A stretch of DNA of 64,000 bases from Spirochaetales bacterium. GTDB lineage: Bacteria; Spirochaetota; Spirochaetia; DSM-2461. Below, one piece after another: positions 17,277 to 24,617 of the stretch. A program made the translations under genes and the position numbers. Within the stretch, counting starts at the first letter, position 1, and each line of letters opens with the position of its first letter. The notes below the pieces were generated by a model. That model saw only the letters and a program-made list of their open reading frames with translations. It made no database searches and was not told where the DNA came from. Where the stretch lies: positions 50,496-114,495 of the forward strand of contig JAFGXR010000121.1 of the NCBI GenBank assembly GCA_016936555.1, written 5' to 3'.

Positions 17277-18437
17277 CTACATGGCTTCCCGGTAAATCGC
17301 CGCCAGATCAGCGGCATCGGCTTTACGCGGATTTGTAATGAGACAGGGATCTTTTTCGGCTTTCTCCGCCAGTACCGGTATGTCCGCATCGGATACGCCT
17401 CTCGAGCGGAGAGAATCCGGAATCCCGACTTCCTTTTTCAGCCCGGTTATCCTTTTTGTCAATTCTTTTCTGACTTGTGACTCGGACAATCCATCCGTAC
17501 CGATAGACATCGCCCCGGCGATATCACGGTATCTTTCCGCTGCAGCGGAAAAATTGTAATTAACCACATGCTCGAGAAGCAGGGCGTTGCACTCTCCGTG
17601 GGGAAGGTCCAGATAGCCGCCGAGACTGTGGGCCATGGCATGAACCGCTCCCAGTATGGCATTCGAAAATGCCAGACCGGCTTGCATACTGGCCAGCATG
17701 ATATTCTGCCGCAAGATGCCATTCCGCGTATCGCTCATAAGTGGCGGAAGATTCGTATTGATCAGCCGTATAGCTTCAAGAGCGTACATATCGGTAAGTA
17801 CGCCGCTGCCCGTGGACACATAGGCTTCAATGGCATGCACCAGGGCATCGATGCCCGTACAGGCCGTGAGGTAGGGATTCATGGTATAGGTGGTCTCGGG
17901 GTCGATCAAAGAGACATCGGGAACGACCGACTTGCTGATGATGGCGATTTTGACTTTTTCATTTTCATTATTGATAATGGCAAACTGCGAGACATCGGCC
18001 GATGTTCCGGCAGTCGTGGGGATGAAGATGAGAGGCGGAACGGGGAAATCTATTTTATCGACCCCTTCGAACTCGAGAATGTGGCTGTCGTTGGATACGA
18101 CTATGCCGATACCTTTGGCGCAATCCATAGGACTGCCGCCGCCAACGGAAATAATCAGATTGCAATTATGTTCTCTGTATTCCTGTGCTCCCCGCATGAC
18201 TTCGGAGGAACGGGGGTTGGCGCTGACCCCGCTGAAAATGTGATAGGGTATATTCTCTTCTGTAAGGGACTCTGTCACATCCTTCAGCCATCCTGCTGCT
18301 GTTACGCCCGGATCTGTAACGATCAATACTTTTCTTGCCGAAAACCGGGTGGCATATTTGCCTGCCAGTTTTCTGGCTCCGGAACCGAATAAAATCTCCG
18401 GAGCGACGAATTTCCGTAAGTTTAAAATTCCCGACAT
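17277..18437 (-). CDS. ercA: ErcA-like iron-alcohol-dehydrogenase homologue
   Basis: A 386-residue group III iron-containing alcohol dehydrogenase. The nucleotide loop GGGSPMDCAKG is at 99-109 and the metal ligands D197, H201, H266 and H280 are all present. The opening (LRKFVAPEILFGSGA), IFIPTTAGTSADVSQFAIIN and LDLPHGECNALLLEHVV match the ErcA type, described in Pseudomonas as a regulatory protein working with ErcS-type sensor kinases in the ethanol-oxidation network. The immediately downstream PAS kinase supports that role over a purely metabolic one; both remain possible. The stop codon TAG sits in ATGTAG at the kinase boundary. Confidence 0.85.
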   Translation of the reverse strand: MSGILNLRKFVAPEILFGSGARKLAGKYATRFSARKVLIVTDPGVTAAGWLKDVTESLTEENIPYHIFSGVSANPRSSEVMRGAQEYREHNCNLIISVGGGSPMDCAKGIGIVVSNDSHILEFEGVDKIDFPVPPLIFIPTTAGTSADVSQFAIINNENEKVKIAIISKSVVPDVSLIDPETTYTMNPYLTACTGIDALVHAIEAYVSTGSGVLTDMYALEAIRLINTNLPPLMSDTRNGILRQNIMLASMQAGLAFSNAILGAVHAMAHSLGGYLDLPHGECNALLLEHVVNYNFSAAAERYRDIAGAMSIGTDGLSESQVRKELTKRITGLKKEVGIPDSLRSRGVSDADIPVLAEKAEKDPCLITNPRKADAADLAAIYREAM

Positions 18438-18547
18438 CTTAAACTCTCCTGATTTTATTATAGGGCATGGAAACCTTTTGTTCGAATTTTCAGAAAATTT
18501 CAGGTTTCTATTTGGAAAAAAATGTTATAGTCTCTAAATCGGGTTAG

Positions 18548-19306
18548 GTGATGATCTATCAGCAGGAAATCAAAGAAGTAAACGATTTTTACGATCGCTA
18601 TAAAGACAGCAAAATTGTATATTCTCAAAGCGTGGTACAGGATATCGGTCTCGTGCAGAGGGATACCGTTATAAAGTTCGGCGACCAGGTTATAAAAAGT
18701 GTTCTGATTTCCTCTACTATGGAAGACTTCGTCTTTATGAGTGCCATCTCCGATTCCCTGAAGGAAGCTATTTATGAGTTCGGCGGATATCTTAAAATCC
18801 AGCTGAAGTTTATAGATCCCGAAACATCGAAAAGCATACTTTTTACACTTGATACTAAATTTCTGAATTTCAACACTCAGGGGCTGACGCGAAAGGATCT
18901 TGTCTTTATTGCCATGAAAATCAGGCGGAAAATTCCCAATGACCTCATCCGGCTTTTCGGTCTCTTTCACACGGATCAGGAGCAGAAGCTCCGGGATAAA
19001 AAGAAAAAAGTGGAGTGCCTTCTTTTAACCAATGACAGGAAAACCGATTGCCTGACCGAGAAAATATCCAAGACGGAACTTGTCCTGAGGGTGGAGGAGG
19101 AAGAGAATATCTCCCCCAATCAGAAAGTTCTGGCCATTCTCAAGGTGGTCAGAACCGGCGAGGTTATAGAGATCATCGGAAGTATTTCATCGCGGTCAAG
19201 AGAACCGGATGGATCCCAATCCCTTACAGTATCCTACGCGATAGATGACCAGAGCCCCCGCTTCGGCTACAGCATCCACGTCCTGAAAAATCTCATTAAT
19301 ACCTGA
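18548..19306 (+). CDS. Unknown cytoplasmic protein, PilZ-like C-terminal half suspected
   Basis: A 252-residue soluble protein. The N-terminal half is alpha/beta with phrases such as GDQVIKSVLISSTMEDFVFM. The C-terminal half is beta-rich (KKVECLLLTNDRKTDCLTEKISKTELVLRV, and IEIIGSISSRS) and in layout resembles PilZ c-di-GMP effectors, but I cannot see an unambiguous RxxxR plus D/NxSxxG pair. With two diguanylate cyclases and an HD-GYP protein in the window, a c-di-GMP effector is plausible but unproven. GTG 18548 and ATG 18551 are both possible starts. Confidence 0.6.
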   Translation: MMIYQQEIKEVNDFYDRYKDSKIVYSQSVVQDIGLVQRDTVIKFGDQVIKSVLISSTMEDFVFMSAISDSLKEAIYEFGGYLKIQLKFIDPETSKSILFTLDTKFLNFNTQGLTRKDLVFIAMKIRRKIPNDLIRLFGLFHTDQEQKLRDKKKKVECLLLTNDRKTDCLTEKISKTELVLRVEEEENISPNQKVLAILKVVRTGEVIEIIGSISSRSREPDGSQSLTVSYAIDDQSPRFGYSIHVLKNLINT

Positions 19307-19314
19307 CTACAGGC

Positions 19315-19344
19315 TTGCCGCTCCGTATTTTCTCTCATTATATT
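19315..19344 (+). promoter_or_regulatory. Promoter of thioredoxin gene, leaderless type
   Basis: TTGCCG (19315-19320), 18-bp spacer, TATATT (19339-19344), six bases, ATG 19351. No Shine-Dalgarno sequence. Confidence 0.55.
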
Positions 19345-19350
19345 TGAGCC

Positions 19351-19674
19351 ATGGAAGATTTAAGCAAACTCAAATCATTTAACGAACTCATCAGCAATAA
19401 TGAAAAACCCGTTCTGGTCGATTTCTATGCCGACTGGTGCGGTCCCTGCAAGATGGTGTCTCCCGTAATAAAGAGAATCGCCGGAGAGTATAAAGGGAAA
19501 CTGATAACCGTAAAAGTCGACACGGACAGGAAGCCGGCCATTGCCGGAAAGTACCAGATCAGCAGCATTCCCACAATCATGATGTTTTTCAAGGGCCAGC
19601 CTGTCATGCGGCTCCAGGGGGCTCATCCTTATGAGTCGATCAAGAGCTCCATCGACTCCAACTGGCCCCTCTGA
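19351..19674 (+). CDS. trxA: Thioredoxin
   Basis: Classic 107-residue thioredoxin for reduction of cytoplasmic disulfides. The active site W29-C30-G-P-C33-K lies after VLVDFYAD, and the cis-proline loop is ISSIPTIMMFKGQ-like (IPTIMMFFKGQ). No signal peptide. The gene is a single unit, convergent with the GH4 gene 25 bases beyond its stop. It should be reduced by thioredoxin reductase encoded elsewhere. Confidence 0.95.
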   Translation: MEDLSKLKSFNELISNNEKPVLVDFYADWCGPCKMVSPVIKRIAGEYKGKLITVKVDTDRKPAIAGKYQISSIPTIMMFFKGQPVMRLQGAHPYESIKSSIDSNWPL

Positions 19675-19699
19675 GCGGTCTTTACCTCCATTTCCGGAT

Positions 19700-21064
19700 T
19701 TACTTTATATACCCCAGCCACTTTGCCTGCTGGCTCAGCATAAGATCCACCATTTCATTGACTCTGGTAATGGTGGTCATGGCGGGATTGGCCAGAACGG
19801 CCTGGACAACGAGGTCGCGGCTGCCCTTCAGGATGGCATCGGCGGTCAGGTCATAGACGCCTGTGTAGTTGCGGAGCAGGGCGGCGAAGCCTTTCGGATA
19901 ATTTTCGATTTTTATCCCTTCCAGCCCCTTTGCCGAAACAATGGCCGGCACTTCCACGGCGACGAAGTCGGGGAGGGTGTCGATCAGTCCGTTGTTCATG
20001 ACGTTGACGGCGCTTTCCTCGTATCCCATGTCTCCGACGATCCCTTCCATAATGGGAACGACTCTTTCATGGAGCTCCGAGTCATCGATTTCCATCCGGC
20101 TTTCTTCAGATAGAGCGAAGCGGTAGAAGTTGTAGAAATCCAGGATTCCCCTGTGATCGGCGGCATCCTGTGCCCAGGGTATATATTCGCCGAAATGGCT
20201 GTCCACGGTTATGGGCAGCAGATGGTAGTTTGCCAGGATCTCTTTAAAGAGGGTCCGGTCCGCCCAGGGGTAGGAGGATTCCTCCCTGTCCAGAACATGG
20301 CGGTGTACCGCCCCTTCGGTTTCGGGGATTCTGCCGGTTTTCCGGGTGTAGTTCCATATGTCTGTGTAACCCGGTTCTTTTTCAAAGAAAGCGGGAGCCT
20401 TGGCCAGAATATCGCCGTAGGCGTCCTTTCCCGAATCCTTGTATTTGGCTTCGAGAAGGACGCTGAAGTGATTGAGTCCCGCCGCCTGCAGTTCCAGGTT
20501 TTCAAATGGGGTTTCAAGAATTGCGGGAAGATAGCGTTCCAGAGAGGCTATTTCATGACAGAGCCCGATGAACTTCAGATCGGGGTATTTTCTCAGAACA
20601 GTTGTGGTTATGGCTGTCATGGGGTTGGAGTAGCAGAAGACATAGGCATCGGGGCAGTATCTGACCACATCGTCACAGATTTCGAGTATGGGGGGGACGA
20701 TGCGCAGGGCGTGGAATATTCCTCCGGGACCGCCGTTCTCTCCGTAGATCTGCTTGACTCCGTACTGCAGGGGCGTGTTCCAGTCCTGGTCCCAGAGGGC
20801 GAACCGGTCTCCCACTTCTATGGAAATGATGACAAAATCCGCATCTTTAACGGCTTCTTCCCTGTTCGTTGTGGCAGTCAGTCTGAAATCGGCTTTTTTC
20901 TTTGCAAGATAGTCCCGGCCGACTCTGTAGACCTTGTCGAGGGCTTCTCCGTTTATATCCATCAGGCATACTTCTGAACCTGCCAGGATTCTGCTGTTGA
21001 AGATATCTCCCATGGAACCGCAGCCGAACTGGGCGCTTCCGGCACCAATCAAAACAATTTTCAC
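19700..21064 (-). CDS. GH4 glycosidase (alpha-glycosidase type)
   Basis: A 454-residue member of glycoside hydrolase family 4, enzymes that use NAD+ and Mn2+ and cleave by an oxidation-elimination mechanism in the cytoplasm. The N-terminal Rossmann motif is GAGSAQFG. The metal/substrate motifs are CYSNPM and GLCHEI, followed by the GLNHF loop. The Cys-His motif fits the alpha-galactosidase, alpha-glucosidase and alpha-uronidase branches rather than 6-phospho-beta-glucosidases, but I cannot choose among them. GTG start with AAGGAG upstream. It is divergent from an AraC-family gene that probably regulates it. Confidence 0.88.
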   Translation of the reverse strand: MKIVLIGAGSAQFGCGSMGDIFNSRILAGSEVCLMDINGEALDKVYRVGRDYLAKKKADFRLTATTNREEAVKDADFVIISIEVGDRFALWDQDWNTPLQYGVKQIYGENGGPGGIFHALRIVPPILEICDDVVRYCPDAYVFCYSNPMTAITTTVLRKYPDLKFIGLCHEIASLERYLPAILETPFENLELQAAGLNHFSVLLEAKYKDSGKDAYGDILAKAPAFFEKEPGYTDIWNYTRKTGRIPETEGAVHRHVLDREESSYPWADRTLFKEILANYHLLPITVDSHFGEYIPWAQDAADHRGILDFYNFYRFALSEESRMEIDDSELHERVVPIMEGIVGDMGYEESAVNVMNNGLIDTLPDFVAVEVPAIVSAKGLEGIKIENYPKGFAALLRNYTGVYDLTADAILKGSRDLVVQAVLANPAMTTITRVNEMVDLMLSQQAKWLGYIK

Positions 21065-21181
21065 TTTGAACTCCTTCTATAATATTGTATTTATCTTATA
21101 TGGACTTGTATCCTACTAGTCGATATTAGATCTACTTAAGGGGAATATCCAGGGAATTCACTTATCTAAAACTTTTAATAC

Positions 21182-21211
21182 TTGTACTTTTCCAGGATTT
21201 CATCTCATAGT
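21182..21211 (+). promoter_or_regulatory. Promoter of AraC-family gene, leaderless type
   Basis: TTGTAC (21182-21187), 18-bp spacer, CATAGT (21206-21211), seven bases, ATG 21219; no ribosome site. Confidence 0.5.
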
Positions 21212-21218
21212 ACCGGGT

Positions 21219-22073
21219 ATGGATTATATCGGAGAAATGAAAGCGATTCTCGATCACTCGATCGGAAGGCTCGATAAAGAATCCCTTCCCTGCCATATAG
21301 CTCCGAGGAAGGGATTGAGGAAAATGATTCCCGGTCATATTTTTCACGACTACCCGGAGGTTTTTATCCAGACGAGAGGGAAGACCTATTTCACTTTCCC
21401 GGGAAGCCGGTTGGTTTTATCAGCGGGCGAATTTCTCATCGTTCCTCCGGAAGTTCCCCACGGAGAAGAGATCGGCCGGGTGGGGGGTGAGTTCGAAACA
21501 CTGGTCATCACACCGGCGACAGGGTATGTCCAGTGCCATATTTCACGGGAAAGCCGGGAGAACAAACCGGTCATTCTTCATTATGAGACTTTTGAGCAGG
21601 CGGAACAGGTCAGCATCCGCCAGCTGACCGATCTCATTGTGGAAAAAAGCGCCCTGTCCGGCACGTACAGTCCCTATATCATCCGCGGCCTGCTTCTGTC
21701 TCTCTTTGCATCGGTCAGGATTCTTCTCGAAGGTTCCGGGAAGGAACTGAAAGGTAATCCGAGAATCCGCGATGTTAAAAATGCTGTTCTGTCATCCTTT
21801 CATGAGAGTTCGCTGAAAGTTTCGACTCTGGCCGAGCAGACGAACTGCACGCCCGATTATCTCTCCTGGCTGTTCCACCGGGAGACGGGGATGACCCTGA
21901 ACCGCTATATCAATAACCTCAGGCTCAACAGGGCTTCGGATCTGCTGAAGAATACGGACTACGCCGTTTCCGAAATCGCCTGGATCTGCGGGTTCAGAAG
22001 CCCCGCCTACTTCTCCCGGATTTTTTCACGGGAGTTTGGAACAGCTCCTGGAAATTTCCGCAGGAGGCGATAG
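21219..22073 (+). CDS. AraC-family transcription regulator
   Basis: A 284-residue regulator with an N-terminal cupin-like effector domain (GKTYFTFPGSRLVLSAGEFLIVPPEVPHGEE) and a C-terminal pair of helix-turn-helices: VSTLAEQTNCTPDYLSWLF and VSEIAWICGFRSPAYFSRIFSREFG. It is divergent from the GH4 glycosidase gene over a 154-bp intergenic region, so control of that gene in response to a sugar is likely (inference). The two HTH motifs are intact. Confidence 0.9.
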   Translation: MDYIGEMKAILDHSIGRLDKESLPCHIAPRKGLRKMIPGHIFHDYPEVFIQTRGKTYFTFPGSRLVLSAGEFLIVPPEVPHGEEIGRVGGEFETLVITPATGYVQCHISRESRENKPVILHYETFEQAEQVSIRQLTDLIVEKSALSGTYSPYIIRGLLLSLFASVRILLEGSGKELKGNPRIRDVKNAVLSSFHESSLKVSTLAEQTNCTPDYLSWLFHRETGMTLNRYINNLRLNRASDLLKNTDYAVSEIAWICGFRSPAYFSRIFSREFGTAPGNFRRRR

Positions 22074-22093
22074 AATTTCATCTCTTTGAAGTG

Positions 22094-22099
22094 TATACT
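22094..22099 (+). promoter_or_regulatory. -10 box of tag, seven bases before the ATG
   Basis: TATACT at 22094-22099 with seven bases to ATG 22107. No clear -35 and no Shine-Dalgarno sequence. Confidence 0.45.
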
Positions 22100-22106
22100 A
22101 TCTACT

Positions 22107-22700
22107 ATGGAAAAATGCCGATGCAGCTGGTGCGGCAACGACCCTGTCTACCTTGCATATCACGACAGGGAATGGGGCGTTCCCGTCTACGATAACGAAA
22201 CCAAGCATTTTGAAAATCTTGTTCTGGAGTCCGCTCAGGCCGGGCTTAGCTGGATCACAATCTTAAAGCGACGGGAAAATTACCGGAGGGCTTACGAGGG
22301 GTTTGATCCGGAAAATATCGCCAGATGGGGCGAGCAGGACGTTCTCAGGCTACTGGGCGACGAGGGGATTATCCGGAACAGGAGAAAAATAGAATCATCG
22401 ATCAACAATGCCCGCCGCTTTCTCGAAGTAAAAGATGAGTTCGGCAGTTTTTCCGATTATTACTGGCATTTTCAGGACGGCATCCCCATTGTTAATCATT
22501 GGGAGAGACAGGAAGAGGTCCCGGCAAAAACGGAGCTGGCGGAAATTATAGCCAGAGATATGAAGAAAAGGGGATTCTCTTTTCTGGGGCCGGTCGTCAC
22601 CTATGCCAATATGCAGTCCGTCGGAATGGTAAACGATCATCTGGTTTCCTGTTTCCGTTTCGATGAAATTGAAAAGAGGAAGTTAAATGGTTCTGCTTGA
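22107..22700 (+). CDS. tag: DNA-3-methyladenine glycosylase I
   Basis: Base-excision enzyme that removes 3-methyladenine from alkylated DNA. The 197-residue protein starts as known Tag proteins do (Cys4, then PVYLAYHDREWGVP), has the catalytic-region phrase LESAQAGLSWITILKRRENYR, and ends with NDHLVSCFR, whose His and Cys complete the zinc site. ATG 22107 is preferred to the in-frame TTG 22086 because the protein then begins exactly at the family's normal start and Cys. The last 14 bases overlap the HD-GYP gene, suggesting co-transcription. Confidence 0.95.
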   Translation: MEKCRCSWCGNDPVYLAYHDREWGVPVYDNETKHFENLVLESAQAGLSWITILKRRENYRRAYEGFDPENIARWGEQDVLRLLGDEGIIRNRRKIESSINNARRFLEVKDEFGSFSDYYWHFQDGIPIVNHWERQEEVPAKTELAEIIARDMKKRGFSFLGPVVTYANMQSVGMVNDHLVSCFRFDEIEKRKLNGSA

Positions 22701-23649
22701 CGATGCCGAGTGGATTGAAGTCCGCAAGACGAACTTGAAGTACTACAATGATATAGACCTCTATTACCGTACGCCTTCCGGCGAGATCCTGCTCTATAAA
22801 CAGGCCGGACTCGCCTATGACAAATCCTATCAGGACAGGCATCCCTACAAGGGAAAGCTCTATATCACTCCCGAAGACAAGCTGAAAAGCCTGGAGATTA
22901 TCCAGAAGGAATTCAGCCGCAACCTGACGGCTAACCTGAAGAAAAAGAAGACGAGCGAAGTCAAAAGGGAATTGGTCAGCATCGTCGGCGAAACCCTGTC
23001 CCAGCCCAGAAGCGGAAGCCTCCGGGTCGTGCCCAGCACCGTCAGCGCCATTGTGGAGAGCTATTCCGATCAGCCTCACATTGTCAAAAACCTGGCGATC
23101 ATGTCCCATATCGATTATTCCACAACAATCCATTCCATCAATGTTATGGCGCTGATGATAAATTACTGTTTTTATACGAAAAAACCCGATAAGGTGACCC
23201 GGGATTACGGTCTGGCCGCTCTGCTTCACGATGTGGGCAAAGCCGATGATTCTTTCCCCGATACGATACTCCATGAGAACCGGAAGCTCACCGACAGGGA
23301 ATTTGAAATCGTTAAAACCCATCCCAGACTGGGAGTTGAGATACTTAAGGAATATGGAAAAGAGTTGGAAGTGGCTATTCCCGGTGCTCTTGAGCATCAT
23401 GAGAAACTCAATGGCAGCGGGTATCCCGAAGGCAAAACCGAAATTTCAGAATGCGGGAGAATCCTCGGGATCATCGACTGTTATGAAGCTATAACCAACG
23501 ACGAGCGTCCCTACCGGAGCGCCATGCTGCCGATCAAGGCTCTCACTCTTCTCAAGGAAGAAGTGGATAAAGGGCATTTCGACAAGGAGATCTTTAAAAA
23601 CTTCGCCTACAGCCTCGTAGACAAGGATGCGGCGAAACTTCATGACTGA
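22687..23649 (+). CDS. HD-GYP domain protein (putative c-di-GMP phosphodiesterase)
   Basis: A 320-residue cytoplasmic protein. Residues to about 140 form an N-terminal domain without a recognised name. The HD-GYP part has LLHDVGK (HD metal pair), later ALEHHEKLNGSGYPEG, and an ITNDERPYR segment. HD-GYP enzymes open and cleave c-di-GMP, opposing the cyclases in the window. The canonical HHExxDGxGYP reads HHEKLNGSGYP here, so Asp is replaced by Asn at the signature; activity may be altered. It starts within tag and is 14 bases before the FAH-family gene. Confidence 0.88.
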   Translation: MVLLDDAEWIEVRKTNLKYYNDIDLYYRTPSGEILLYKQAGLAYDKSYQDRHPYKGKLYITPEDKLKSLEIIQKEFSRNLTANLKKKKTSEVKRELVSIVGETLSQPRSGSLRVVPSTVSAIVESYSDQPHIVKNLAIMSHIDYSTTIHSINVMALMINYCFYTKKPDKVTRDYGLAALLHDVGKADDSFPDTILHENRKLTDREFEIVKTHPRLGVEILKEYGKELEVAIPGALEHHEKLNGSGYPEGKTEISECGRILGIIDCYEAITNDERPYRSAMLPIKALTLLKEEVDKGHFDKEIFKNFAYSLVDKDAAKLHD

Positions 23650-23663
23650 CAGGAGAGGACGAT

Positions 23664-24278
23664 ATGACTGTTGAAGCGGGAAACCGGAGAATCAAACCGG
23701 GAAAAATTGTCTGCGTCGGCCGCAATTATGCGGCTCATATAAAAGAGCTGGGCAATGAAATTCCGGAAAACATGGTGCTCTTTATGAAACCGGGCAGTTG
23801 TGTCACGGAAAAGCTTGCCAGTTTTCACTGCGGCGAGCCGCTCCATTACGAAGCTGAAATCTCATTCCTTTATGAAAAGGGTCGGTTTTCCATGGCGGCG
23901 ATCGGTCTCGATCTGACAAAGAGGGGCTTGCAGAGCCGTCTCAAGGAAAAAGGTCTTCCCTGGGAACGGGCCAAAGCCTTTGACGGAGCCGCGTTATTCT
24001 CGCCCTTTGTCCCTTTCGGCGGCGATTTTTTGCATCTTTCTCTTGTCCTGGAAATTAATGGCACAATTGTTCAATCCGCTTCGACGGACCTTATGATGTA
24101 CAAGCCCGATCAGATCTTAAAGGAGATCACCTCCTTTATGACACTGGAAGAGGGAGATATTATCATGACCGGTACACCGGCAGGTGTCGGGAAAATTGAA
24201 GAAAATTCTCTCTTCAGAGGGGTCCTGAAGGAAGGGAAAGCCATTCTCTCTGAAAGGTCCTGGCAGGTTTCTCAATAA
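23664..24278 (+). CDS. Fumarylacetoacetate hydrolase (FAH)-family protein
   Basis: A 204-residue single-domain FAH-fold enzyme, close to the small FAHD1/YcgM-like group (acylpyruvase, oxaloacetate decarboxylase or related metal-dependent C-C hydrolase). KIVCVGRNYAAHIKELGNE near the start, LHYEAEISFLY with metal-binding acidic residues, and IIMTGTPAGVG near the end are the family hallmarks. A strong GGAGAGGA sequence precedes the ATG. Reaction cannot be fixed further. It follows tag and the HD-GYP gene, probably in one transcript. Confidence 0.88.
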   Translation: MTVEAGNRRIKPGKIVCVGRNYAAHIKELGNEIPENMVLFMKPGSCVTEKLASFHCGEPLHYEAEISFLYEKGRFSMAAIGLDLTKRGLQSRLKEKGLPWERAKAFDGAALFSPFVPFGGDFLHLSLVLEINGTIVQSASTDLMMYKPDQILKEITSFMTLEEGDIIMTGTPAGVGKIEENSLFRGVLKEGKAILSERSWQVSQ

Positions 24279-24327
24279 TAAACACTTTTTTAAATAAACT
24301 TTTTTACTTCCGGTCCCAACCTTTTCG

Positions 24328-24570
24328 TCAGGAGATCTGAGAATACCATGACCGGATTTTTTCCATGTTGTTTTCCGTGCTGTGCTCCAGTTTCAACTCT
24401 CTCAGGATCTGGCTGTCTCTTGCCGCAACTTCGGCCCGGAGTTTCCAGATCCTACGATCGACCACGAGTCCCCGGGCGGGGCATTGCCCGTTGACGCATG
24501 CCACATCGTTCTCCGACAGCAAAAGGGGCCTGGAACCGCATAAAGGACAATCCCTCAGTTCCATTTTCAA
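24328..24570 (-). CDS. Small zinc-ribbon protein
   Basis: An 80-residue protein with an N-terminal four-cysteine zinc ribbon (DCPLCGS at 8-14, then CVNGQC at 30-35), followed by a basic helix and a helical tail. The ribbon resembles that of Lar-type restriction-alleviation proteins and phage zinc ribbons, but the similarity is too short to assign function. It stands between the FAH-family gene and the PHP-ACT gene, in the direction of the latter. Confidence 0.55.
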   Translation of the reverse strand: MKMELRDCPLCGSRPLLLSENDVACVNGQCPARGLVVDRRIWKLRAEVAARDSQILRELKLEHSTENNMEKIRSWYSQIS

Positions 24571-24617
24571 TCCCCTCCGTCACCTGGAATTATACCCCGG
24601 TTTATTTAAAAATCAAA

